NCBI RefSeq assembly: GCF_900110775.1
Contig: NZ_FOEP01000003.1
Location: 310,001 to 374,000 of the forward strand
Reading direction: 5' to 3'
Source of the DNA: Thalassovita taeanensis
GTDB lineage: Bacteria > Pseudomonadota > Alphaproteobacteria > Rhodobacterales > Rhodobacteraceae
Length of the DNA stretch: 64,000 nt
In this document: in pieces, positions 53,542 to 62,788 of the stretch
Layout of the letters: every line of letters starts with the position of its first letter
How positions within the stretch are numbered: the stretch's first letter is position 1
Translations under genes and position numbers: made by a program
The notes under the pieces: generated by a model
Told to the model about the DNA's origin: nothing
Database searches by the model: none
The model's input: the letters and a program-made list of their open reading frames with translations, nothing else

Positions 53542-54240
53542 TCAGCGCAGGGCAGCGATCAGTGCGGGCAATTCCCCCAGGTCCGTCAGTTGACGGAACC
53601 GCGGCGCATCTTCGGGCGCATCGGCTTTCTCGATCTCCCACTCCAGCCCATGCGGCACATACACGCCCCACCCCCCGGCCTGTACCATCGGCACCACGTC
53701 GGATTTCATCGAATTGCCCACCATCATACCATACGAGGCCCCGTCGCCGTGACGGTCGAAAATCCCGGCATAAACCGCTGTGGTCTTCTCCGAAACGATC
53801 TCGACTCCGTCGAACAGCTCGCCCAAGCCCGATTGCGCCAGCTTGCGTTCTTGGTCCAGAAGATCGCCCTTGGTGATCAACACAACGCGATATTGCTCTG
53901 CCACGGCCGCGATTGCGTCGCGGGCATGCGGCAGCAGCTCGATCGGATGGCGCAGCATGTCCTGCCCGGCCTCGACCAATGACCGGATGACGGGGCCGGG
54001 CACCTTGTCGCCGGTCACGTCCAGCGCGGTTTCGATCATCGACAGCACGAAACCCTTGATACCGAACCCATAGTGGCTGATGTTGCGCTTTTCCGCCTCC
54101 AGCAGCCGCTCCATCAGATGATCGGGGTCGGCATACTGCGCCAGCAGTTGGGCGAATCGCTCTTGTGTGATCCGGAAAAACCGCTCGTTGTGCCACAGCG
54201 TATCGTCCGCATCGAAGCCGATCGTGGTCAGTTTTGCCAT
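53542..54240 (-). CDS. HAD family hydrolase
   Basis: This 232-residue phosphatase-type protein has HAD motif I GFDADDTLWHNE (residues 8-19, DxDxT), motif II VVLITKGD, and motif III/IV SYGMMVGNSMKSDVVP with the acidic residues. It has a helical cap between motifs I and II, so it is a C1-type phosphatase. The substrate is unknown. It diverges from clpS. Confidence 0.9.
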   Translation of the reverse strand: MAKLTTIGFDADDTLWHNERFFRITQERFAQLLAQYADPDHLMERLLEAEKRNISHYGFGIKGFVLSMIETALDVTGDKVPGPVIRSLVEAGQDMLRHPIELLPHARDAIAAVAEQYRVVLITKGDLLDQERKLAQSGLGELFDGVEIVSEKTTAVYAGIFDRHGDGASYGMMVGNSMKSDVVPMVQAGGWGVYVPHGLEWEIEKADAPEDAPRFRQLTDLGELPALIAALR

Positions 54241-54340
54241 TGTCCCGCCCTTCTACTTGCGCAGAGCTCTTTTCTATTCGGTCCCAGAGGTTATATAGAC
54301 CGTTCTAAGCCCCAAACGTCAAAACCAAAGAAGCGTGCAA

Positions 54341-54682
54341 ATGAACGGTTGGCCGTTGAAAATGTCTGATCAGAATGATGGCGACGATAACGACGTGTCG
54401 GTCGTGCTACAGACGCGTCCCAAGACCAAGCGCCCGCCGCTGTACAAGGTGATGCTGCTGAACGATGATTTCACCCCGATGGAATTCGTCGTTCATGTGT
54501 TGGAGCGGTTTTTCGGCATGACCCACGCGCAAGCGTTCGAGATCATGCTGACCGTTCATAAAAAGGGGCTGGCAGTTGTTGGCGTCTTCAGCCATGAAAT
54601 CGCGGAAACCAAGGTGACGCAGGTGATGGATTTCGCCCGCCGCAACCAGCACCCGCTGCAATGTACGATGGAAAAGGAATGA
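54341..54682 (+). CDS. clpS: ATP-dependent Clp protease adaptor ClpS
   Basis: ClpS delivers N-degron substrates to ClpAP. The 113-residue product has a flexible acidic N-terminus ([14 protein letters not shown]) and the conserved core: [21 protein letters not shown] is approximated here by [19 protein letters not shown], then [12 protein letters not shown] and [10 protein letters not shown]. The start is uncertain: ATG 54341 has AGAAG upstream; ATG 54362 (MSDQNDGDD) is also possible. It diverges from the HAD gene. No clpA is in the window. Confidence 0.94.
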   Translation: MNGWPLKMSDQNDGDDNDVSVVLQTRPKTKRPPLYKVMLLNDDFTPMEFVVHVLERFFGMTHAQAFEIMLTVHKKGLAVVGVFSHEIAETKVTQVMDFARRNQHPLQCTMEKE

Positions 54683-54718
54683 CCCTTTCCGCGTCCCGGC
54701 CCGAAAGCGCCTGATCTG

Positions 54719-55717
54719 ATGAACACCCCACGTCTGTTGCTTGCCCTCTCCGAGGGAGGGCTTGTCCTGCCCGATTCCGGGCTCGTCGCCGTATTCGCCC
54801 CGCGCCTTGGCATGGATCTGTCGGCCCTGCCACAGGACCGCTGCCGGGTGATCACCGGCTTCAAGCCCGACTTCGACGGCTTCACCGCCGCTGGTTTCCA
54901 CTGTGCCACCGACCCGGACGAGAAATATGCCGCCGCCGTGGTTTTCCTGCCCCGCGCCAAAGCGCAGGCCCGCGCGCTGATCGCGGCGGCGGTTCAGGCC
55001 ACGCCGGGCGGGGTGATCATCGTTGATGGTCAAAAAACCGATGGCGTCGATTCCATGCTCAAGGATATCCGCAAACGGGCCGAGGTTTCTGGCAGCCTGT
55101 CCAAGGCGCATGGCAAGATTTTCTGGTTCACCGCCCCCGCCGCCGCCGCGTTCAGCGACTGGCACCCCGCAGGCCCCGCCGCGATCGAGGGCGGATTTGT
55201 CACCGCCCCCGGCGTGTTTTCCGCCGATGGGATTGATCCGGCATCGGCGTTGCTTCTGGCCTCGCTGCCCGAAAAGCTGGGCGCGCGTGTCGCGGATTTC
55301 GGCGCGGGCTGGGGCTTTCTGTCCGCCGGGCTGCTGCGCCGCGACACGATCAAAACCCTTGATCTGATCGAGGCGGACCACGCCGCGCTGGTTTGCGCCC
55401 GGTTGAATGTGACCGACCCGCGCGCGCGCTTTCACTGGGCCGATGCCACGCATTGGACCCCAGCGCACAAGCTGGACACCGTGGTGATGAACCCACCGTT
55501 TCACACCGCACGCGCCGCCGATCCCGACCTTGGCCGCGCTTTCATTGCCGCCGCTGCCGCCGCGCTGACCCCGTCGGGGCGGCTCTGGCTGGTGGCCAAC
55601 CGGCACCTGCCCTACGAGGCGGCGCTTGCACAGCATTTCGTCGATGTGACCGAGGTCGCAGGCGACAACCGGTTCAAAATCTTCTGCGCCGCGCGTCCCT
55701 CTCGCCACAGGCGCTAA
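54719..55717 (+). CDS. class I SAM-dependent methyltransferase (RsmC-like)
   Basis: This 332-residue protein has two methyltransferase-like halves, as in RsmC (16S rRNA m2G1207). The C-terminal half has the AdoMet motif VADFGAGWGFLSAGLL near residue 191 and the catalytic VVMNPPFHTARA (NPPF) near residue 256. The N-terminal half resembles a degenerate copy. The target base is inferred from the family. It follows clpS by 36 bases. Confidence 0.88.
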   Translation: MNTPRLLLALSEGGLVLPDSGLVAVFAPRLGMDLSALPQDRCRVITGFKPDFDGFTAAGFHCATDPDEKYAAAVVFLPRAKAQARALIAAAVQATPGGVIIVDGQKTDGVDSMLKDIRKRAEVSGSLSKAHGKIFWFTAPAAAAFSDWHPAGPAAIEGGFVTAPGVFSADGIDPASALLLASLPEKLGARVADFGAGWGFLSAGLLRRDTIKTLDLIEADHAALVCARLNVTDPRARFHWADATHWTPAHKLDTVVMNPPFHTARAADPDLGRAFIAAAAAALTPSGRLWLVANRHLPYEAALAQHFVDVTEVAGDNRFKIFCAARPSRHRR

Positions 55718-55757
55718 GCCCGGTTACCTTCAAGATCAGAATCAGGAGTGTCTGTTC

Positions 55758-56561
55758 ATGTCCTTTGCCATCACCGGAAAGACCGCCATCGTCACGGGCG
55801 GCGCCAACGGGATCGGGCTGGCCATTGGCCGCCACTTTGTCGACAAGGGGGCCAACGTCGTCTTTGCCGACATGGACGAGGCCAGCCTGCAAAAAGAGCT
55901 GGGCGACAATGAAGAGGGCCGAAGCTTTCGCTATTTCGCCGGGGATCTGCGCGAAAAGCTGACACAGGCCAATTTGCTGTCCGCCGCGCTTGATGCCTTT
56001 GACGGGGTCGATATCCTGATCAACGCCTCGCGGCAGGTCATCGCCGCCGATCCGCTCAGCGACGTGGTCGACGATGCCGTGGATACGCTGTTGCAGCAGA
56101 ACCTGCTGACCGCCCTGCGTCTGTCGCAACTGGTGGCGCGGCGGATGATCAAGCAATCCGGCAAGCAGACCGAAGGTTCTGCCGGGGCGATCATCAACCT
56201 GTCCTGCATTGCCGCGCGCCGCACCACGCCCGAGCTTTTGGCCTATTCCGTTTCGACCGCCGCGCTGGATCAGATGACCCGCTCGCTGGCGGTGGCGCTG
56301 GCGCCGCACCGGATCCGGGTCAATGGGTTGGCGTTCGGGTCGGTGATGTCGAATTCGCTGAAACAAACGCTGCGCGACAATACTGAATACCGCTCTGAGA
56401 TCGAAGCGCACACACCGCTGGGCCGCATCGCCGCCCCGTCCGAACTGGCCCACGCCGCGCAATATCTGGCCGCCGATGCGTCGGCCTTCATGACCGGGCA
56501 GATCATGACCCTTGATGGTGGTCGCACCCTGATTGATCCGGTCTCGGCCCCGGCGCACTGA
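55758..56561 (+). CDS. short-chain dehydrogenase/reductase family protein lacking the catalytic lysine
   Basis: This 267-residue protein has the SDR cofactor motif VTGGANGIGLAIGRHF near residue 13, an NADH-preferring acidic segment (VFADMDEASL), and LSCIAARRTTPELLAYSVSTAALDQM around the active site. The canonical Tyr is present but the YxxxK lysine is replaced by Thr (YSVST), and NNAG is replaced by INASRQ. Conventional oxidoreductase activity is therefore doubtful. It may have a binding or regulatory role. It lies between the methyltransferase and hemF. Confidence 0.85.
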   Translation: MSFAITGKTAIVTGGANGIGLAIGRHFVDKGANVVFADMDEASLQKELGDNEEGRSFRYFAGDLREKLTQANLLSAALDAFDGVDILINASRQVIAADPLSDVVDDAVDTLLQQNLLTALRLSQLVARRMIKQSGKQTEGSAGAIINLSCIAARRTTPELLAYSVSTAALDQMTRSLAVALAPHRIRVNGLAFGSVMSNSLKQTLRDNTEYRSEIEAHTPLGRIAAPSELAHAAQYLAADASAFMTGQIMTLDGGRTLIDPVSAPAH

Positions 56562-56665
56562 TCGCTTCCGCCTGATCGCTCTGCGCGGTCTTGTCCATGG
56601 CCTTGCCCCGCCGGGCCTGTTAATCCTGCGCGACACCCATATTTCCAGACCGCACCGAGGCCCCC

Positions 56666-57559
56666 ATGACCGAAGACTTCCAGTCCGAAAAACAGCGCGC
56701 CAGCGCATGGTTCCGCACCCTGCGCGATGAAATCGTCGCAACGTTCGAGGCGCTGGAAGACAGCCAGACAACCGGCCCCTTTGCCGATCAGCCCGCAGGC
56801 CGCTTCGAAGTGTCCGAAACCACTCGCGCCTCTGATGACGGTTCAGACGCAGGCGGCGGGTTGATGAGCGTGATGCGCGGCGGCCGGGTGTTCGAAAAGG
56901 TCGGGGTCAATGTTTCGACCGTTTACGGCACGCTGGGCGAGCGGGCGCAGGCGGCGATGGCCGCGCGCAAGGGCCTGCCGGGCATGAAGGACGACCCGCG
57001 GTTCTGGGCCTCTGGCATCAGCTTGGTGGCGCATATGCAAAACCCGCACAGCCCCGCCGTGCACATGAACACCCGCATGTTCTGGACCCCGCACGCCTGG
57101 TGGTTCGGCGGCGGGTCCGACCTGAACCCCTGCATTGAATATGCCGAAGACACCGCGCATTTCCACGCGGTCCAGAAAGACCACTGCGACCGCCACGACG
57201 CCACATATTATCCACGTCTCAAGGCCTGGGCGGACGAGTATTTCTTCATCCCGCACCGGGGCCGTGCGCGCGGAGTTGGCGGCATCTTCCTTGACGATCA
57301 CAACACCGGTGATTGGCAGGCCGATTTCGGCTTCATTCAAGACGTTGGCCGCGCCTTCCTGCCGGCCTTCGTGCCCGTGACCGAAAAACGCCGCAACACC
57401 CCGTGGACCGAGGCGGACAAAGATACCCAACTGATCCATCGCGGCCTCTATGCCGAATATAACCTCGTCTATGACCGGGGCACCAAGTTTGGTCTGGAAA
57501 CCGGCCACGACGCCAACGCGGTGCTGATGAGCCTGCCGCCCATGGCCAAATGGGTCTGA
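56666..57559 (+). CDS. hemF: oxygen-dependent coproporphyrinogen III oxidase HemF
   Basis: HemF is the aerobic counterpart of HemN in heme synthesis. The 297-residue product has the family motifs GGGLMSVMRGGRVFEKVGVN, MNTRMFWTPHAWWFGGGSDLNP, the KDHCDRHDATYYPRLKAWADEYF region and RGRARGVGGIFLDD. Length is normal. It follows the SDR gene by 104 bases. Having both hemF here and the FnrL-adjacent hemN allows heme synthesis over a wide oxygen range. Confidence 0.97.
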   Translation: MTEDFQSEKQRASAWFRTLRDEIVATFEALEDSQTTGPFADQPAGRFEVSETTRASDDGSDAGGGLMSVMRGGRVFEKVGVNVSTVYGTLGERAQAAMAARKGLPGMKDDPRFWASGISLVAHMQNPHSPAVHMNTRMFWTPHAWWFGGGSDLNPCIEYAEDTAHFHAVQKDHCDRHDATYYPRLKAWADEYFFIPHRGRARGVGGIFLDDHNTGDWQADFGFIQDVGRAFLPAFVPVTEKRRNTPWTEADKDTQLIHRGLYAEYNLVYDRGTKFGLETGHDANAVLMSLPPMAKWV

Positions 57560-57607
57560 CCCCGCAGGATTGATAAATCGGAAATTCCACCGCCACATCA
57601 CTTAGAA

Positions 57608-57621
57608 TTGATCTAAGTCAT
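57608..57621. promoter_or_regulatory. weak FNR-like box upstream of the cytochrome c peroxidase gene
   Basis: TTGATCTAAGTCAT matches the left FNR half-site exactly and the right one in three of five positions. It overlaps a CTTAG...CTAAG inverted repeat (57601-57617), 94 bases before the peroxidase start. FNR control of cytochrome c peroxidase is known in other bacteria, but this match is poor. Confidence 0.3.
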
Positions 57622-57714
57622 GTGCGCGGTGCCCGATCCGCAGTACCAAGATATCGGAATGAAGCGCGCGACAAACCGACCCGGAAAAATCCGGGGATCA
57701 GGAGTCCTGAACTG

Positions 57715-58758
57715 ATGACACTTGCCCGTGCATTCCTGCTAAGTTCCGTGGCGGCGCTCACCGCCTCCACCGCTTTCGCCTCTGACCTGCGCGACACCGC
57801 GCTCGAGGTATTTGCGCCACTGCCCTCGACCGTTCCTGCGGTCAATGACAACCCGATCACCCCGGCCAAGATTGATCTGGGCAAAGCGCTGTTCTTTGAT
57901 CCGCGCATGTCGGCCTCTGGCGTGTTTTCCTGCAACTCGTGCCACAATCTGGCGACCGGCGGCGACGACAACCTTGAAACCTCGATCGGCCACGGCTGGC
58001 AAAAAGGCCCGCGCAATGCGCCGACGGTGCTGAACTCGGTCTTCAACGAGGCGCAGTTCTGGGATGGTCGCGCCGCCGATCTGGCCGAACAGGCCAAAGG
58101 CCCGGTGCAGGCCGGGGTGGAGATGGCCAATACCCCCGACAACGTGGTCGCCACGCTGAACTCGATGCCGCAGTATGTCGAATGGTTCCACGCCTCGTTC
58201 CCGGATCAAGCCGATCCGGTCAGCTTTGACAACTTCGCCAAAGCGATCGAGGCGTACGAGGCCACCCTGACCACACCCGCCCCGTTCGATTCCTTCCTGA
58301 ATGGCGACGAAGACGCGCTGAGCGCCGATCAGAAAGCCGGGCTTGAGCTGTTCATGGATAAGGGCTGCGCTGCCTGCCACAACGGCGTCAACGTCGGTGG
58401 GCACGACTACTATCCCTTCGGCCTGATCGAAAAACCTGGGGCCGAGGTGCTGCCCGTGGGCGACCGGGGCCGCTTTGCCGTGACCGAAACCGCTGACGAC
58501 GATTACGTCTTCCGTGCCGCCCCCCTGCGCAACACCGCAATCACCGCGCCGTATTTCCATTCCGGCAAGGTCTGGGATCTCAAGGTCGCGGTGCAGATCA
58601 TGGGTGAATCGCAACTGGGCGAGGATCTGAGCGACAGCGAAGCCGACCAGATCGTTGCCTTCCTCGGCAGCCTGACCGGCACGATACCGCCCGTGGTCTA
58701 TCCGGTCCTTCCGGCTGAAACTGCCGCGACACCGCGCCCGACGGGCGAAATCAAGTAA
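57715..58758 (+). CDS. di-heme cytochrome c peroxidase
   Basis: This periplasmic enzyme reduces hydrogen peroxide using cytochrome c. The 347-residue product has a signal peptide (MTLARAFLLSSVAALTASTAFA), KIDLGKALFFDPRMSASGVFSCNSCHN with heme motif CNSCH near residue 75, and a second heme motif CAACH near residue 220, with RNTAITAPYFHSG between later ligands. The ATG at 57715 is preceded by AGGAG. It could use the membrane-anchored cytochrome c as electron donor. Confidence 0.95.
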   Translation: MTLARAFLLSSVAALTASTAFASDLRDTALEVFAPLPSTVPAVNDNPITPAKIDLGKALFFDPRMSASGVFSCNSCHNLATGGDDNLETSIGHGWQKGPRNAPTVLNSVFNEAQFWDGRAADLAEQAKGPVQAGVEMANTPDNVVATLNSMPQYVEWFHASFPDQADPVSFDNFAKAIEAYEATLTTPAPFDSFLNGDEDALSADQKAGLELFMDKGCAACHNGVNVGGHDYYPFGLIEKPGAEVLPVGDRGRFAVTETADDDYVFRAAPLRNTAITAPYFHSGKVWDLKVAVQIMGESQLGEDLSDSEADQIVAFLGSLTGTIPPVVYPVLPAETAATPRPTGEIK

Positions 58759-58773
58759 CCCGGCAAGCGCCGG

Positions 58774-58998
58774 TCAATCGACCATATCAGGGCGGCGAAT
58801 GAACGGTGCAGCCTCAAGCACCAAAGGCTTCAGCCCCGCGCCGCCCTGCTCCAGCAGTTCAAACAGCTGCACCCGCATCCGTGGCTCCCAGAAATCGCTG
58901 ATGTGATCGGCCACGCCAGTGACGCCCTCATCATGCGGCTTGCTTTCGAAAAACGTGGCAATCTGGTTGGCCATGTAAATCAGCTTGTCCGCCTTCAT
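58774..58998 (-). CDS. fdsD: formate dehydrogenase subunit delta FdsD
   Basis: FdsD is a small subunit of the soluble NAD-dependent molybdenum formate dehydrogenase. The 74-residue product has the family pattern KLIYMANQIATFFESKP followed by GVADHISDFWEPRMR and ends FIRRPDMVD. Its ATG overlaps the fdhD stop (ATGA at 58995-58998). It is the last gene of the fds operon and convergent with the peroxidase gene. Confidence 0.93.
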   Translation of the reverse strand: MKADKLIYMANQIATFFESKPHDEGVTGVADHISDFWEPRMRVQLFELLEQGGAGLKPLVLEAAPFIRRPDMVD

Positions 58999-59810
58999 TG
59001 CGGGCCTCCTGTATCAATCCGGTGGGCATGGGCGAACACCTCATAGGTGCCGCCACGCGCCCGCGCGATCAGGGTCAGCCCGGTCTCTTCGGCCACCTGA
59101 ACCCCCATCGTGGTTGGCGCCGACACGGCAATCACGCAGGGCGCGCCGATCGCGGCCGCCTTCTGCACCATATCCGCCGAAACCCGGCTGGTCAGCACCA
59201 CGGCGCCGGTCCCCGGCGCGATCCCGCCCTGCGCCAGCGCCCCGGCCAGCTTGTCCAGCGCATTATGCCGTCCGACGTCCTCGCGCGCACACATCATCCC
59301 GGTGCCGGGCAGGTAAAACCCCGCCGCATGTACCGCGTGGGTCGCATCATGCAGCGGCTGACAATCGCGCAACCCCTCGACCGCCGCGACGATATCCGCT
59401 GACGTCAACCGCATCGCCCCGCCGGACACCGGCGGCAGCGTGCGCAGTGCCTGATCCAGACTGTCGATCCCGCACAGCCCGCAGCCCACCGGCCCGGCAA
59501 GCGCCCGCCGCCGCTGCTCTAACACCCCGGCGCGATCCGCCTGAAGCCACATCCGCAGCTCGATCCCCTTGGGGTGCGTCACAACCTCAACCTCGCCCAG
59601 CTGTCCGGGCGCAGTGACAATCCCCTCGGTCAGGGAAAACCCCAGCGCAAACTCCTCCAGATCGACGGGCGAGGCCATCATCACCGCCAGTGTCGACCCG
59701 TTATAGACCAGCGCCACCGGCACTTCCTCGGGCAAGGCGCGCGCCCGCGCGCGCGATCCTACGGGATGCAGATCGGGCAGGGCCATCGGAACCGGGGTGC
59801 TGCGTTGCAT
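58995..59810 (-). CDS. fdhD: formate dehydrogenase accessory sulfurtransferase FdhD (FdsC)
   Basis: FdhD transfers sulfur to the molybdenum cofactor of formate dehydrogenase. The 271-residue product has VALVYNGSTLAVMMASPVDLEEFALGF, the CGLCG motif (near residue 118) with the sulfur-carrying cysteines, and AREDVGRHNALDKL. The ATG at 59810, four bases after the fdsA stop, is chosen because longer forms overlap fdsA and add only Arg-rich sequence. This is the fdsC position of fdsGBACD. Confidence 0.95.
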   Translation of the reverse strand: MQRSTPVPMALPDLHPVGSRARARALPEEVPVALVYNGSTLAVMMASPVDLEEFALGFSLTEGIVTAPGQLGEVEVVTHPKGIELRMWLQADRAGVLEQRRRALAGPVGCGLCGIDSLDQALRTLPPVSGGAMRLTSADIVAAVEGLRDCQPLHDATHAVHAAGFYLPGTGMMCAREDVGRHNALDKLAGALAQGGIAPGTGAVVLTSRVSADMVQKAAAIGAPCVIAVSAPTTMGVQVAEETGLTLIARARGGTYEVFAHAHRIDTGGPQ

Positions 59811-59814
59811 CGGC

Positions 59815-62694
59815 CTATTCCGCCGCCGGCAGAATGCGCCGCGCCAAAGCCGCCTGCGCCGCATAATCTTCCTGCCAGTCGCTTGGCCCGTTCGACGGGC
59901 TGACCTGCACCGCCGTCACCTTGTATTCCGGGCAATTGGTCGCCCAATCGCTGAAATCCGTGGTGATCACATTGGCCTGCGTGTCAGGGTGATGGAACGT
60001 CGTGTAAACCACCCCCGGCGACACCCGGTCCGTCACCGTCGCCCGCAGCGCGGTTTCGCCAGACCGGCTGGCCAGCCGGACAAAATCGCCATCCTTCACA
60101 CCGCGCACCTCTGCGTCATGCGGATGGATCTCCAGCACATCCTGATCGTGCCAGACCACGTTTTCGGTCCGCCGCGTCTGCGCGCCCACGTTATACTGCG
60201 ACAAGATCCGCCCGGTGGTCAGCAACAGCGGAAACCGCGGCCCGGTCTTCTCGTCCGTCGCCACATATTCGGTGACGATGAACCGCCCCTTGCCGCGCAC
60301 AAACCCGTCCACATGCATAAGCGGCGTGCCCTCTGGCGCGCTGTCGTTGCACGGCCACTGGATTGATCCATGCTCTTCCAACAGCTCATAGGTCACGCGT
60401 GAAAAGCTCGGCGTGGTCGCCGCAATCTCGGCCATGATCTGGCTCGGATGGGTATAGTGCCACTCCGCCCCCATCGCATTGGCCAACATCTGGGTCACTT
60501 CCCAATCGGCATAGCCATTGCGCGGCGCCATCACCTTGCGCACCCGATTGATCCGCCGCTCGGCGTTGGTGAACGTCCCGTCCTTCTCAAGGAAGGTGGA
60601 CCCCGGCAAGAACACATGCGCGTAATTGGCCGTTTCGTTCAGGAACAGGTCATGCACGATGACACACTCCATCGCCGCCAGCCCTGCCGCCACATGCTTG
60701 GTGTCAGGGTCCGATTGCAGGATATCCTCGCCCTGACAATACAGCCCCTTGAAGGTGCCATCGACCGCCGCATCCAACATGTTGGGAATCCGCAACCCCG
60801 GTTCGGGGTCGATCTTCGCCCCCCAAAGCTCCTCGAAAATCGCCCGTACATCGGGGTTTTTCACATGACGATACCCCGGCAATTCATGCGGGAACGATCC
60901 CATATCGCAGGCGCCCTGCACGTTATTCTGCCCGCGCAGCGGGTTCACCCCCACGCCATTGCGCCCCAAATTCCCGGTCAGCATCGCCAGATTGGCAATC
61001 GCGATCACTGTGGTCGAGCCCTGAGAATGCTCCGTCACCCCCAACCCATAGTAAATCGCGCCGTTGCCGCCCGTCGCAAACAACCGCGCCGCGCCGCGCA
61101 GCTCCTCGGCGGCCACCCCGGTCAGCGCCTCGGTGGCCTCGGGCGAATGGCGCGGATCGGCGATGAACTCGGCATATTCGCTGAATTCCTCCCAATCGCA
61201 GCGCGTGCGGATAAACGCCTCATCCATCAAGCCTTCGGTCACGATCACATGCGCCAGCGCCGACACCACCGCCACATTGGTGCCCGGCCGCAACGCCAGA
61301 TGATGCGCCGCCGCAATGTGGCTTGATTTCACCAGATCGGTCCGGCGCGGATCAATCACGATCAGTTTCGCCCCCGCCCGCAGCCGCTTTTTCAACCGGC
61401 TGGCAAAGACCGGATGCCCGTCCGTCGGGTTCGCCCCGATCACGATCACCACATCCGTTGCCTCGACCGAGTCGAAATCCTGCGTGCCCGCAGAGGTGCC
61501 GAATGTCTGCCCCAACCCGTATCCGGTGGGTGAATGACACACCCGCGCGCAGGTGTCGGTGTTGTTGTTGCCAAACACTGCCCGCGTCAGCTTCTGCACC
61601 AAAAACGTCTCTTCATTGGTGCACCGGCTCGAGGTGATCACCCCAACTGACCGCCGCCCATACGCCTCCTGCAATCCGCGCATCCGGTCAGCGGCAAAAC
61701 GCATCGCCTCGTCCCAACTCACCTCCTGCCAAGGGTCTTCGATCCGCTCGCGGATCATCGGCTTCAAAATCCGATCGCTGTGGCTGGCATAGCCATAGGC
61801 GAACCGCCCCTTCACACAGCTATGACCGCGATTGGCCTTGCCGTGCTTCCACGGCACCATCCGCACCACCTCATCGCCGCGCATCTCGGCCTTGAACGAA
61901 CACCCCACCCCGCAATAGGCACATGTGGTGATCACCGACCGCTCCGGCGTGCCGATCTCGATCACGCTCTTTTCCTGCAACGTCGCGGTGGGGCAGGCCT
62001 GAACACAGGCGCCACAGCTCACGCAATCCGACGACAGGAAATCATCCCCGACCATGCCCGCCGACACCCGGCTGTCAAATCCGCTGCCCTCAATGGTCAG
62101 CGCAAAGGTGCCCTGCACCTCTTCACAGGCCCGCACACAGCGCGAACAGACGATGCACTTGGCCGGGTCATAGGTGAAATAGGGGTTGCTGTCGTCTTTC
62201 GGAATATAGGCCGGATTGGCCTCGCCCCCCTTGCGCACCTCGAAATGCGTCTCAACCGCCTCGTATCGCACATCGCGCAGCCCCACGGCCCCGGCCATGT
62301 CCTGCAACTCGCAATCGCCATTTGCCGAACAGGTCAGACAATCCAGCGGATGATCAGAGATATACAGCTCCATCACCCCGCGCCGCAGCTTCTTCAGCTT
62401 GGCATTCTGCGTATGCACCACCATCCCCGCCGCGACCGGCGTGGTACAGGATGCAGGCGTGCCGCGCCGTCCCTCGATCTCGACCACACACAGCCGACAC
62501 GACCCGAACGCTTCCAAACTATCCGTCGCACACAGCTTGGGCACCGAAATCCCCGCCTCGGCACTGGCGCGCATCACGCTCGTGCCTTCGGGCACCGTCA
62601 CCTCGAACCCGTCCACCGTCAGCGTCACCATCTGCGCCGATCTTGACGCAGGCGTGCCCATGTCCCGGTCCGTTGGAATGATGAAATCCTTCAT
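59815..62694 (-). CDS. fdsA: NAD-dependent formate dehydrogenase alpha subunit
   Basis: FdsA oxidises formate at a bis-MGD molybdenum site. The 959-residue product has an N-terminal 2Fe-2S domain (CATDSLEAFGSCRLCVVEIE), NuoG-like clusters (DCLTCSANGDCELQDM; CIVCSRCVRACEEVQG; CVSCGACVQACPT), the molybdopterin oxidoreductase start CAYCGVGCSF, and DTCARVCHSPTGYGLGQ with Cys (not selenocysteine) as the Mo ligand. The ATG at 62694 is preceded by GGGGGAG. It lies 94 bases after fdsB and precedes fdhD. Confidence 0.97.
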   Translation of the reverse strand: MKDFIIPTDRDMGTPASRSAQMVTLTVDGFEVTVPEGTSVMRASAEAGISVPKLCATDSLEAFGSCRLCVVEIEGRRGTPASCTTPVAAGMVVHTQNAKLKKLRRGVMELYISDHPLDCLTCSANGDCELQDMAGAVGLRDVRYEAVETHFEVRKGGEANPAYIPKDDSNPYFTYDPAKCIVCSRCVRACEEVQGTFALTIEGSGFDSRVSAGMVGDDFLSSDCVSCGACVQACPTATLQEKSVIEIGTPERSVITTCAYCGVGCSFKAEMRGDEVVRMVPWKHGKANRGHSCVKGRFAYGYASHSDRILKPMIRERIEDPWQEVSWDEAMRFAADRMRGLQEAYGRRSVGVITSSRCTNEETFLVQKLTRAVFGNNNTDTCARVCHSPTGYGLGQTFGTSAGTQDFDSVEATDVVIVIGANPTDGHPVFASRLKKRLRAGAKLIVIDPRRTDLVKSSHIAAAHHLALRPGTNVAVVSALAHVIVTEGLMDEAFIRTRCDWEEFSEYAEFIADPRHSPEATEALTGVAAEELRGAARLFATGGNGAIYYGLGVTEHSQGSTTVIAIANLAMLTGNLGRNGVGVNPLRGQNNVQGACDMGSFPHELPGYRHVKNPDVRAIFEELWGAKIDPEPGLRIPNMLDAAVDGTFKGLYCQGEDILQSDPDTKHVAAGLAAMECVIVHDLFLNETANYAHVFLPGSTFLEKDGTFTNAERRINRVRKVMAPRNGYADWEVTQMLANAMGAEWHYTHPSQIMAEIAATTPSFSRVTYELLEEHGSIQWPCNDSAPEGTPLMHVDGFVRGKGRFIVTEYVATDEKTGPRFPLLLTTGRILSQYNVGAQTRRTENVVWHDQDVLEIHPHDAEVRGVKDGDFVRLASRSGETALRATVTDRVSPGVVYTTFHHPDTQANVITTDFSDWATNCPEYKVTAVQVSPSNGPSDWQEDYAAQAALARRILPAAE

Positions 62695-62742
62695 GACGCT
62701 CCCCCAATTCGCTTCTTTCTGACGCAAATACTCCGGGGAGCG

Positions 62743-62760
62743 CGAGGGGCTGGCCCCTCG
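62743..62760. repeat. short perfect inverted repeat in the fdsB-fdsA gap
   Basis: CGAGGGGC-TG-GCCCCTCG, followed on the minus strand by a CCCCGGAGTATTTGCG tail. The tail resembles the GGGG(A/G)TATTTG end of the repeats at 19416 and 37131. It may be a related intergenic element or a processing hairpin between operon genes. Confidence 0.6.
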
Positions 62761-62788
62761 TTCCCGCCGCTCGTCGCCAAAGACCGGC

